64,000 bases of DNA from IMG/VR virus record IMGVR_UViG_3300037262_000003, positions 1 through 64,000 of that record; one strand, given 5' to 3'. The notes under the pieces were generated by a model. It saw only the letters and a program-made list of their open reading frames with translations. It did no database searches and was not told where the DNA came from. Below, in pieces: positions 45,073 to 53,836 of the stretch. The stretch comes from a virus. Within the stretch, counting starts at the first letter, position 1. Each line of letters begins with the position of its first letter. Made by a program: the position numbers and the translations under genes.

Positions 45073-48000
45073 CTATGTTGCGATGCTGGCGATGCCCGCA
45101 TTCGATGTGGTAGCCGATGTGCTGGGCAAGTAGGGTGTCGTGAGACTTGACATGGCAGTGTGAGTAGCCGTGCCCCCGGAGCCTATCACTACTAGTGTAT
45201 TGGCTGAGGTACGGCTGTTCTTGTAGACGAGCACGGACGGTCCAACGAGAGTTCCCGTAGGGATCGTCGTAGTGCTCGTCGTGTTGTTGAATTCGGCGTA
45301 GATCCTGTCACCCGTTGCAGGTGCCGTACCAGTGTACGCCACGACACGTGTAGTGGCCGACTCGACGTAGTAGAGCGCACTTAGTCCGGCCATCCAGAAA
45401 TTGCTCGTGTTCTCATACCAGAAAAGCGCCCCGCAGTCGTCGCCAGCCTGGGCTGGGTTAGACACGGTGACTGCGCTTGTGCCCTGCGCAGCGCTCGCCA
45501 CCACCCCGATAGCGTCAGCATCAGATGTTCCAGCATAAGCAACTCCATTCGTAGAAACTGTCCAAGTCCCAGCGGGGACACTCCATACTGCTGTTGGAAT
45601 GGCAGGCAGACGCCCGGCTAGAGGATAGCCCGCGCCTGTATCGAATCCGTCGAACTGGTAGTTGGTAGGGTAACCGCCCGACGTTGAGCTAGTACGTGCG
45701 AACACGCGGGTTATTATGCTGCCCCATGAGTCGTAGAACTCAGCGAACGGGGTCACCGTTGTTGACACTGTTGGGGTGAATCCCAGATCAGAGATGGCAT
45801 AGCCTGACATGGTGACAGGCAGACGATGATCTGCTCCAAGCGGAGCCCACTCAGGAGTTGCCACGCAGGTCAGCTCCACAAGATCCCAGTAGGTAGTCAC
45901 ACCTGACGCTGCATTAGTCGGGTTGATGTACACAGTTCCTGCGTTGTTGGGAACTGTGAACACATTTGAGATGGCAGTCCAGGTGCTTGTGGCCAGGACC
46001 ACGGCAGTCGGGAACGCCCCAGACAAGTACGTGCCGAACGGGTCGTTCCAGTTAGCGTGGAGCGACACCGATGGTGTTCCAGTGGATGCGAAAGCCAGCG
46101 CGGTAGCGACGTACGTCGCACCAGGGATGGCCGGTACATTCTCGGGGAAGGCATATCCGTTTACCGCAGTCGATACCAGCGACATAGAGTGCGTGCCATG
46201 GTATGCAAAGGAGGCAGACTGTGTGACCGTGGCATTGTTGCCCTGCCAAGGGGTGATGCCCGTCTCGAAGTCGTAGTTCTGGTTGAGTACAACCTGCTGT
46301 CCCGGTGGCGTGGCTCCTGTGCTCTGACGCAGGGCGATGAAGTTGGTGTTCCCGAATGACACAACCTGGTTGGTCTGGTAAGTCGTGGTGCTATTCCAGG
46401 GCTGAATCCCAGACGGCACTGGCACACCGTGCTCGATTACTAGCTGAGGGTCAGGATACAACGCGGTAGCGGTAACACCTGCGGTTGACCTAGCAACAGA
46501 CCTTAGCAGGGCGTTGGTTATAGTGCTGCCAGTGTTGTTGTTGACGCGGAACGTGTTGCCGTAGCCATTAGGCCCGGTGACCGGTGTGGTTCCTGACTCT
46601 GCCCATGCCTGAGGAGTCGGGAAACCGACTCCCATTGCAGAAGCGTAGGCTGCACCGGATGCGTTAGTGAACTCCCACGTGCCCGAATTCGATGCCAGAC
46701 CGGAGATGCTGATAGGAACGTTGTACTCGGCACCGTTCTTATCGCCGCCGTAGACGGCGGTCCAGTAAGTCGTCGCGCTCAGAGAACCCGAAGGCTGCTC
46801 GTTCTCATTAGCCAGAATGCAGACGTAAAGGTACGGCCCGTTGACACTCTGGGACCAGTTGGCTGTAGTCGTCGGGAGGACCTGCGTCGTGTTGGCTACC
46901 GTGCAGGTGTAGAACAGGTCGTTGTACATCACGACAGATCCTACGTTATAAGTACTTACAACACTCCATGACTGCGCTACAGGGAAGGTCACCAGATTGC
47001 CTGCGACATAAGACATGTTGGCAGACCAGGGAGCGGTCCTAGGATCATCGGGTTCGCTCTGGTCATCATCGAGCATGAAGTTGCGAGTCGTCTGAATGTC
47101 AGCCTGGTAGCCCGTCAGCAGTGTGATGTGCTCTGCGATGCCCGCAAGTGTGCCGCGCTCCTGCATGACACGGCCCCAGAACAGGGCAGCCTTACGTGTG
47201 GTGTAAGCCGGAAGCTCTGGGTTATACGGCAGGCCGATCTCAGCGCAAAGATTCTCAAGATCCCCGAGGCTCATGGTCATGGGGTTGTTGAGGGAGTTGA
47301 ACTTCTGATCGTACTGCGACTTAACAAGGTCAAGCCCCATGCCCACTACTGCCAGGAACTGAGGCAGGGCTTGGTTGTCAGGCTGTTCAGCCCTGTTGAC
47401 CCACTGCCATTCGGGCGCACTTGAGTAGGAGATAGTCACACTGCCGTTAGCGGGAAGCGTGAAGAACGACTGCATACCAAGCGGAATGTTGTTAACCAGG
47501 ACATTGCAGGCGAAAGATAGCCATACGTCAACGTCGTAGCTGTAAGGGTTTGAGACATTTCCGCCAGACGATGGCATAGTGGGCGCGGGTACGGGAATGT
47601 CTGTGACAACCGTGTCTATGGTCTGGCTCTGGAAGAACGCAGGCAGATCCTGCATGAGCTTGATGTCATAACCGTAGTAGTAAGGCATGAGACCGGCGGT
47701 GAAGCCACCGCGAAGCCATACCCCGGCGGACAGTACGTAGATCCCGTAGTACTGGACCGTTCCAGGGCTGGGAGAGGTGTCAACGTACGAGTAAGGGTAC
47801 GACGGAGGCGCACCTGTGACATCTAGGACAATGGTTCCGTCATTCTCGTCAACCGGGAATCCCCAGGTGTTGGAGATCAGACGGAACTCAGTCACAGTTG
47901 CGTTAGTGCCCGGCCCGAGAGGACCCCAGGTCACAAGAATGTTGCCGTAGTCCTGAACGGTAGCAGCCATACCCGGAAAGATATAGGCCGTGTTGACTAC

Positions 48001-48093
48001 CGGGATGGTGATCTGTGAGCCAGGGTAGTTCCCGGTGGGCGGAGTCGGCCCGTAAGTAGACAGACCGTAGTCGTCATAGCCATAAGTCGCCAC
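45073..48093 (-). CDS. Baseplate gpI-like protein fused to fibre modules
   Basis: 1006 aa. Residues ~120-330 resemble P2 gpI tail proteins (LPQFLAVVGMGLDLVKSQYDQ; LENLCAEIGLPYNPELP; GRVMQERGTLAGIAEHI). They are followed by carbohydrate-binding or fibre segments (YVAGNLVTFP, NFIALRQST...) and jelly-roll domains. Joins the baseplate periphery to the host-binding fibre. Confidence 0.85.
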   Translation of the reverse strand: MATYGYDDYGLSTYGPTPPTGNYPGSQITIPVVNTAYIFPGMAATVQDYGNILVTWGPLGPGTNATVTEFRLISNTWGFPVDENDGTIVLDVTGAPPSYPYSYVDTSPSPGTVQYYGIYVLSAGVWLRGGFTAGLMPYYYGYDIKLMQDLPAFFQSQTIDTVVTDIPVPAPTMPSSGGNVSNPYSYDVDVWLSFACNVLVNNIPLGMQSFFTLPANGSVTISYSSAPEWQWVNRAEQPDNQALPQFLAVVGMGLDLVKSQYDQKFNSLNNPMTMSLGDLENLCAEIGLPYNPELPAYTTRKAALFWGRVMQERGTLAGIAEHITLLTGYQADIQTTRNFMLDDDQSEPDDPRTAPWSANMSYVAGNLVTFPVAQSWSVVSTYNVGSVVMYNDLFYTCTVANTTQVLPTTTANWSQSVNGPYLYVCILANENEQPSGSLSATTYWTAVYGGDKNGAEYNVPISISGLASNSGTWEFTNASGAAYASAMGVGFPTPQAWAESGTTPVTGPNGYGNTFRVNNNTGSTITNALLRSVARSTAGVTATALYPDPQLVIEHGVPVPSGIQPWNSTTTYQTNQVVSFGNTNFIALRQSTGATPPGQQVVLNQNYDFETGITPWQGNNATVTQSASFAYHGTHSMSLVSTAVNGYAFPENVPAIPGATYVATALAFASTGTPSVSLHANWNDPFGTYLSGAFPTAVVLATSTWTAISNVFTVPNNAGTVYINPTNAASGVTTYWDLVELTCVATPEWAPLGADHRLPVTMSGYAISDLGFTPTVSTTVTPFAEFYDSWGSIITRVFARTSSTSGGYPTNYQFDGFDTGAGYPLAGRLPAIPTAVWSVPAGTWTVSTNGVAYAGTSDADAIGVVASAAQGTSAVTVSNPAQAGDDCGALFWYENTSNFWMAGLSALYYVESATTRVVAYTGTAPATGDRIYAEFNNTTSTTTIPTGTLVGPSVLVYKNSRTSANTLVVIGSGGTATHTAMSSLTTPYLPSTSATTSNAGIASIAT

Positions 48094-48103
48094 GGATTCC
48101 CCC

Positions 48104-48778
48104 TTACGACTTTAGGAAGTACGCTGATAGATTCATACTCTGGACTGCCAGAGGGTTGACGTTAGTGAAGTTGCCCGACGATACCCCTATGACCGTGCCC
48201 GGACCTACCCAGCCTACGTACGTGGCTTCATTGTGCCCGTCAAGGTTAAGGAACCTCTCACCATAGGCGTTCGATCCAGAGCCAGGGAACTGACTGTAGC
48301 TAAAGATATCACGGCGCAGCACAGCGCCATTGGACATTAGCTGCATCATGACCCAGCCCGAGCCAGCGTAGGCCCAGCGCTGGAATGCGTGGAGAATCCA
48401 CACACCACCGTCCACGATAGTAATGGTCCCACTGCCGTTAAGGTAGTTTCCCCAGCCTGTCGTGGTAGTTCCGAAGGGGTTAGCCACGGCGTGGAAGGTG
48501 CTCACGTCTGTGCTGTGCGCCACATTCCAGTTGGTGTTCCTTGAGATCTCAACAAAAGGATGTCCAGTCTGAGCCTGAGCTGCCGCAAGACGAGCAGACA
48601 TAGAACTGAATGTCTTGGTCGCACCGTTGACTGCGAAGGACTCGATCTGAGGGTTAGGACCGATGTAGGTCTCAAGGGCGGCGATCTCAGCAGCCAGAGC
48701 GTTAGGGTCGGCAGCCCACACAGTCTCGCCATCGATCCTCTGCGTCCAGTTGACTACTGACGTAGGATATGAAGCCAT
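48104..48778 (-). CDS. Tail fibre/TNF-like virion protein
   Basis: 224 aa. Helical N-terminal stalk, then a C1q/TNF-like beta-rich head (NWNVAHSTDVSTFHAV...). Typical trimeric tip protein. Start overlaps the baseplate J stop. Confidence 0.75.
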   Translation of the reverse strand: MASYPTSVVNWTQRIDGETVWAADPNALAAEIAALETYIGPNPQIESFAVNGATKTFSSMSARLAAAQAQTGHPFVEISRNTNWNVAHSTDVSTFHAVANPFGTTTTGWGNYLNGSGTITIVDGGVWILHAFQRWAYAGSGWVMMQLMSNGAVLRRDIFSYSQFPGSGSNAYGERFLNLDGHNEATYVGWVGPGTVIGVSSGNFTNVNPLAVQSMNLSAYFLKS

Positions 48779-50301
48779 TAGATACCGCCGCTCACACTCA
48801 AAGTAAAGTTGCCGGGCACTGGGATCTCGAATGCACGGAGCTGAATCGGGTTGGTGTTCGTCTGGGGTGCGTCTTCACGCGAGATGATAGTCACCACTGC
48901 GTATGCCACGCCCGCCACTCCTAGTATTGTCCCGTAGATTCCGCCGACAGTGAGAAGCTGCCCGAACGTGGTGTTGGGGTTGCTCAGCATGGTGTTCAGG
49001 GATGACTCCACGGATGCCAGCACGCCCGAGTTGCTGTAGCTAGGAAGAACCTGAATGCTGGCGGTGACATCTACTGCCACAAGAGTAGGGGCGGCGGCAC
49101 TGACAGTCACGCCAGCCAGGGTCTTGCCCACGAAGGCAGCCAGTACGGAAGCCTGCTGTGTCGAGCTTGCAGGCTGGTTGTTGTTGCCCATGAGGTACAA
49201 CGTCACGCTAGTGCTGTGCAGAGCTACCGCTGCCACCGTCGTGATGCCAGGGACGTTCTCAGCGATGGACTCGAAGTCGTCAAGAGAGACTGCTCTCTGT
49301 ATCGTAGTGAACGCAGCAGGTGCATTGGCGCGGATCTGATCGTTGGTCTCGGGGTCAGTTCCGCCTGTCATGGCGGTCGATACGTAGGCGTTGGAGATGA
49401 GCTGCGTGGCAACGCCCGTGATTGGGGTCAGGAAGGTACCAACGCTGCCCGCTGAGACGTTCCCAGCACTTCCCTGACCAACTCTGTAGGTAGCGGTGAT
49501 AGTCCCCCCAGAGACCGGTATAGCCCCGTTAACGTTGTCCCCGAACTGGACCCATGTCAGGCCGGTCGAGTCAAGGTACGTAGTGTAAACCAGATCACCA
49601 GGACCGAAGTCCCCTAGGAACTGCACGTAGCTCCACTGTACCGCTGTGCCACCTACGGCGGTGACCTGAACAGAGACAGTGCCGTCGATGATGCCAGTCT
49701 GAGGCAGGCTGAATGCCTGCGCGGCAGTGCCAGCAGACGTGCCTACAGTGTAGTTCGATATTGTCTCACCCTGCGTTACTGTGAGCGTGAGTGTTCCGCC
49801 GTTGGCTGGTACCAGGTAAGAAGCCTGGCCCGGATCGATCTCGTAGACCACAGTCGTGTCGGTGATGGCGTTGAAGCCAGTCATGAGCTGGGTCAGCGGA
49901 GGCACAGTAGTAGCAGGTGAGCCCGCGAAGGTCTGTAGGGTCACGCTTCCGATAGCAGGAGTGCCATTGGATACCGTGTATCCCAATAGCGCTGCGATGT
50001 TTAGCAGACTCTGGCGCTGTGTGGCAGTCGGAAGGTATGCCTCCTGGCTGATCCTATCGCCATAGTAGGACAGGATATCACCCTCGTAGGCGAATGCCTC
50101 GATGATGGCCAGGCCGATGTCACCCTCAGAGGTTCCAATGTCCCAGCCCGGCATTGCTGTCGCGACGTAGGTCTGCAATGATGACATGAATCCCAGGAAG
50201 TCCTTGGACGTATAGTCCACGGACGCAGGGATGGTAAGCCCTGTGATGACCGGGGGAGTCGCGAAAGGATTAGTTGTTACCATTGGTGATTGTTCCCCCA
50301 A
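48778..50301 (-). CDS. Baseplate J-like protein
   Basis: 507 aa. VDYTSKDFLGFMSSLQTY...GWD..TSEGDIGLAIIEAFAYEGDILSYY is the gpJ/gp6-like start; later TDPETNDQIRANAP and DDFESIAENVPGI mark the family. Wedge component of the contractile baseplate. Confidence 0.92.
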   Translation of the reverse strand: MGEQSPMVTTNPFATPPVITGLTIPASVDYTSKDFLGFMSSLQTYVATAMPGWDIGTSEGDIGLAIIEAFAYEGDILSYYGDRISQEAYLPTATQRQSLLNIAALLGYTVSNGTPAIGSVTLQTFAGSPATTVPPLTQLMTGFNAITDTTVVYEIDPGQASYLVPANGGTLTLTVTQGETISNYTVGTSAGTAAQAFSLPQTGIIDGTVSVQVTAVGGTAVQWSYVQFLGDFGPGDLVYTTYLDSTGLTWVQFGDNVNGAIPVSGGTITATYRVGQGSAGNVSAGSVGTFLTPITGVATQLISNAYVSTAMTGGTDPETNDQIRANAPAAFTTIQRAVSLDDFESIAENVPGITTVAAVALHSTSVTLYLMGNNNQPASSTQQASVLAAFVGKTLAGVTVSAAAPTLVAVDVTASIQVLPSYSNSGVLASVESSLNTMLSNPNTTFGQLLTVGGIYGTILGVAGVAYAVVTIISREDAPQTNTNPIQLRAFEIPVPGNFTLSVSGGI

Positions 50302-50686
50302 CGCTCATGGTGGCCTGCTGGTAGATCGGAGTCGTCGCAGTGCCCACTACGTTGACGTTGCTTGAAGAGTACTGAACGTTGACAGCGGCCAGCCCGGACT
50401 GTGCGTCAGTTGACTGTGCAGGAGTGACATTCTCGATGTCAATGTTGGGTTCCCACTGAGAGAAGGCATCGATAACGTCATTCTGTACAACATTTAGCAG
50501 GATAGGGTCGTTGTTTCCAAACACTAGGCCCGCGAGGTTCAGTCCGTAGCTAGCTAGCATGACCCTCTCACCGATGACGGTGGAGATCAGACTCTGGACA
50601 TGCTGATCAGTGACGGCAGCAGTATCGCTGACCGTCGCAATGATACCGTTCGGGCCGAGCTGGAACGGAAGCAAAATCTCTGTCAT
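50270..50686 (-). CDS. Baseplate wedge gp25-like protein
   Basis: 138 aa. LPFQLGPNGIIATVSDTAAV, IGERVMLASYGLNLAGLVF and NDVIDAFSQWEPNI match gp25/gpW. Initiates sheath polymerisation. Overlaps the gpJ start. Confidence 0.88.
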   Translation of the reverse strand: MTEILLPFQLGPNGIIATVSDTAAVTDQHVQSLISTVIGERVMLASYGLNLAGLVFGNNDPILLNVVQNDVIDAFSQWEPNIDIENVTPAQSTDAQSGLAAVNVQYSSSNVNVVGTATTPIYQQATMSVGGTITNGNN

Positions 50687-50701
50687 ATCATAAGAATACC
50701 G

Positions 50702-52327
50702 TTACGCTCCCTTGCGGGTGAATACGCTTCCGTAGTTGGAGGCAGTCTGGGTAGTTCCCGAGGGATTACCCCCCCAGGAGCTATCCAAGGCGATAGTATT
50801 CGACACTGTGGTGTTAAACGCGACATTCGTTGCCTGGCTGGACAGGAACCACGCGTCAGTGCTAGCCCCGCCCTGAAGATTTCCAGTAAACGCCACTCCA
50901 CCCTTGATGAAAATGTTGACCACGCCAGACGTACCAGTCGATATGACGACCATCCTCAACCGGATCTCTCCGGTGTACGTTGTGCTCGGGGCCATTGCTG
51001 TTGCGCCGATAATGTCACCACCGGAAGTAGACACAGCAGTACCGTTGAGGCTGGGCTTGTACCCGTATGTCTCGACTGTCGTCCAGGTAGTAAAGCTGAA
51101 TGGAGTCTCTATCTCGTAGATGGTCCCGACCTGGGCGTCATTAGCAGGGATGGACCACTGCCTGGTCATCGGATTGTATCCGGTGAGGTTGGCGTTGTTG
51201 TCTACGGTATTATCGGCCTGGGTGATGAGAGTGTATCCAGAAAGAGCCGAATGAGGTGAGGTGACTCCGCCCGATAGCGCGATGGGCGCATTGGCTGTGA
51301 TCTCGGATGAGTTCCAGACTAGTATTTCCAGGGCTCCCGCCGCAGAGATCGACATGAGGTAGCCCTCACATAGATGACCGGCTGCCAGACCCGTCTCACT
51401 GCTCAACAGGGCTATTCCGACACCCTTGCTATCTGCTGTGCTGACCGGGCCAGTCAACCACGACACAATCTGCTCGGTAGAACCCGATCCCTGAGCCCAT
51501 GTCTGAAATTTTGCCGGTGTTAGCTCGACAGTAGTACCTGTTGCCTGGACGTGAGCAGCCGATGATCCGTTAAGGGTGTCTCCGAATACAGTCAAAGCCG
51601 AGTAAGCATTGCTTGACCCGGTACCATACGTGGCCACTCCCGAAATGTATTGATTGCCATCCGCCTCAGGCACGTTGATTATCTCATAGTCGTTCCCGGG
51701 CACGGGGGACACGGAGGCGTCGAGGTTTCCGGATGCCGGTGTTCCAGTATAGGCGAGGATCTGCCCGCTGGTTCCGTCCGCGATAAACGTAGCTCCGGTG
51801 ATTGTGCCGCCTGTGATGTCGGGCTCAACCACACCCAGAGGGTTAGTTCCTGCGCCGCTCTGCGCTGAGGTCACCCAGGAGAATGTGGATGTGCCCGAGT
51901 TGAACGTCCAAATCTGGGCAGGACCGTAGAATGTGGTGCCGTCCACTGCAAAGGTCTCGTACCAGACATCCCCGATCTTAGGGTCAGCGGGAGCGCTCGG
52001 AGTGTAGTAAACCGCAGTGATCCCTGCATTGATTATGGGGTCAAGATCAAGCGGGCCGATCCATGCGGGCTGAGAAGGATCACCGCCAATGAACGAGCAG
52101 GCCACTGTGGTCGTGTTATTGGGAATCGAATAGTACGTTCCCAGCGGCACAGCCCAGGCAGACACAGAGTTGCCCAGAACCTGAGGCACATTCAACTGGA
52201 GACGGCCCACGCCAAGAGGGTCATCGTTATTGATGACAGTTCCGGCGTAGATACCTGGCCATAGTGGTACTGTGCCCTCGCCTGCGCTGGGTAGATAAGT
52301 ACTTCCGTTGTTGACTGGGGTTGTCAT
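50702..52327 (-). CDS. Baseplate spike (gp5/gpV-like)
   Basis: 541 aa. N-terminal OB fold (LWPGIYAGTVINNDDPLGVGRLQLNVPQVLGN), then Ser/Thr/Gly beta segments, with jelly-roll end. Membrane-piercing hub. No lysozyme domain evident. Confidence 0.85.
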   Translation of the reverse strand: MTTPVNNGSTYLPSAGEGTVPLWPGIYAGTVINNDDPLGVGRLQLNVPQVLGNSVSAWAVPLGTYYSIPNNTTTVACSFIGGDPSQPAWIGPLDLDPIINAGITAVYYTPSAPADPKIGDVWYETFAVDGTTFYGPAQIWTFNSGTSTFSWVTSAQSGAGTNPLGVVEPDITGGTITGATFIADGTSGQILAYTGTPASGNLDASVSPVPGNDYEIINVPEADGNQYISGVATYGTGSSNAYSALTVFGDTLNGSSAAHVQATGTTVELTPAKFQTWAQGSGSTEQIVSWLTGPVSTADSKGVGIALLSSETGLAAGHLCEGYLMSISAAGALEILVWNSSEITANAPIALSGGVTSPHSALSGYTLITQADNTVDNNANLTGYNPMTRQWSIPANDAQVGTIYEIETPFSFTTWTTVETYGYKPSLNGTAVSTSGGDIIGATAMAPSTTYTGEIRLRMVVISTGTSGVVNIFIKGGVAFTGNLQGGASTDAWFLSSQATNVAFNTTVSNTIALDSSWGGNPSGTTQTASNYGSVFTRKGA

Positions 52328-53505
52328 CAGGCTCCGTTGGCTATGCCGTCAACAATCACAGTCTGCTGCGATGCCTGCCATACGCCCTTATTGCTGACGC
52401 AGGAGACTATCTCCGGTGAGACTGTGACTATATTCTTGTAGGCCGGGACTGGCCCGCCACTGTTTCTTAGGATGTCTACTTGTGTAGTGTACTTGTCGAG
52501 TGTGGCCAAGGGTGAACCTGACATCAAGAGAAGATGTCTTGTCCTGGATATCACCCAGTACCCAATATTACCAGCGGGCAGGGCGTTACCATCTAGGTAA
52601 ACAATCTTGCCGGGATAGAGGCCCTGGTCACCGAAGAACTCAGCGGAAGCCCCGATCCAGAACTGACTAAGGCCAGCCCATGCGTTGATGACCTGCTGAC
52701 CTTCGCCTATGCTGGTGACTGATCTCGTAGTGTTGACAATAGTAGGTCCGCTTCCTCCTGTGGAGTTGGAGATGAGGTTGCCAGTAGCTCCGTCAATTCC
52801 GTAGACGACACGATTTGCCACAGTTGCTCCGGGTAGGTTATTTCCCTGGAGGACGGTGAAGTCTCGCATGGTGTCCTGCTGAAGCTGGGACTTGTCCTGC
52901 TGGAACGTAGACACATTCTGGTTGAATCCTCCCATGAAGTAGATCGCGGGGTCCACGAAGTACAGCGTGCCATTGCTGCACCAGAATCTGTACCCCGTCT
53001 TCTGGGCGAGATAGTTCATGAACTGGAAGTCAGACATGTTGGCCTGGGTCAACTGATTCTGTATCTGAGCGCCCGACGTTACGACACAGCGAAATCCGTA
53101 CTTCTTGGCCATGGACTTAGCCACGAACGTGCCAGTGACATTACCCCACTGATAGCTCTGCTGGGTGTTCATGGGATAGCTAGTCCCGATGCAGTAGTAA
53201 GTGATCTGAAGATTGTGCGAGCCCGACTCTGCGTTCGACTTCATCTCGTAGTGGTTCAAGTACCCGTACCAGGTCATGAGCGCACCCGAAGACTGGCCCC
53301 AAGTCATAGTGATCAGGGCGTCAGAGGGCCATGTCACGATAGAAGACATGTCCTCACCACGGTTGTATTCGATACGCATGGCTGCGATGTCGTGCATACC
53401 CCAGCACATGTCAAGTGAGACGTTAAGTATCACATCTGATACAGGCACGCCGTTTACGGTCACTGCGTAAACGACGGGTGCTACTGGTATTAGCGTGGAC
53501 GCCAT
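52327..53505 (-). CDS. Baseplate hub protein (gp27/gpD-like)
   Basis: 392 aa. Beta-rich start (VYAVTVNGVPVSDVILNVSLDM), QKTGYRFWCSNGTLYFV and a late-control D-type core. Holds the spike at the tail tip. A 15-aa frame (MGLMGNVFKYIGTVS, 53505-53552) lies just upstream; I do not call it. Confidence 0.82.
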   Translation of the reverse strand: MASTLIPVAPVVYAVTVNGVPVSDVILNVSLDMCWGMHDIAAMRIEYNRGEDMSSIVTWPSDALITMTWGQSSGALMTWYGYLNHYEMKSNAESGSHNLQITYYCIGTSYPMNTQQSYQWGNVTGTFVAKSMAKKYGFRCVVTSGAQIQNQLTQANMSDFQFMNYLAQKTGYRFWCSNGTLYFVDPAIYFMGGFNQNVSTFQQDKSQLQQDTMRDFTVLQGNNLPGATVANRVVYGIDGATGNLISNSTGGSGPTIVNTTRSVTSIGEGQQVINAWAGLSQFWIGASAEFFGDQGLYPGKIVYLDGNALPAGNIGYWVISRTRHLLLMSGSPLATLDKYTTQVDILRNSGGPVPAYKNIVTVSPEIVSCVSNKGVWQASQQTVIVDGIANGA

Positions 53506-53554
53506 TACGATACCGTTCCGATGTACTTGAAGACATTACCCATTAGTCCCATGT

Positions 53555-53836
53555 CTATGAGACCGGGATTCTGATCTGGACTCCGACTGGCAAGACTGAC
53601 CAGTCAATGATAACGTCCGGATTGATGTCAGCGATCTGCCACCACAGGGAAGAGTCGCCTAGATACGTGTTCGCCAAATTATCCAGCCTGTCAAAGCCCG
53701 TGACTGTATGAAGCATGAATGAGAACTGTGTGGACTCAGGCTCGGGCAGGGTGATGGTCGTCCTGTTGATGCCGTCAGAGCCTGTGATCATGACCAGAGG
53801 ATCGTTGGCGTACCTGCTGTTTGTTGTGATTGCCAT
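53555..53836 (-). CDS. LysM-like tail protein
   Basis: 93 aa. GFDRLDNLANTYLGDSSLWWQIADIN...LPVGVQIRIP fits a LysM fold as in gp53/XkdP-type tail proteins. Links tape measure and hub. Confidence 0.82.
   Translation of the reverse strand: MAITTNSRYANDPLVMITGSDGINRTTITLPEPESTQFSFMLHTVTGFDRLDNLANTYLGDSSLWWQIADINPDVIIDWSVLPVGVQIRIPVS

Noticed and set aside
53505-53552. 15-aa frame between hub and LysM-like genes
   Set aside because: TAATG overlap is suggestive, but there is no ribosome site and it is too short to judge.
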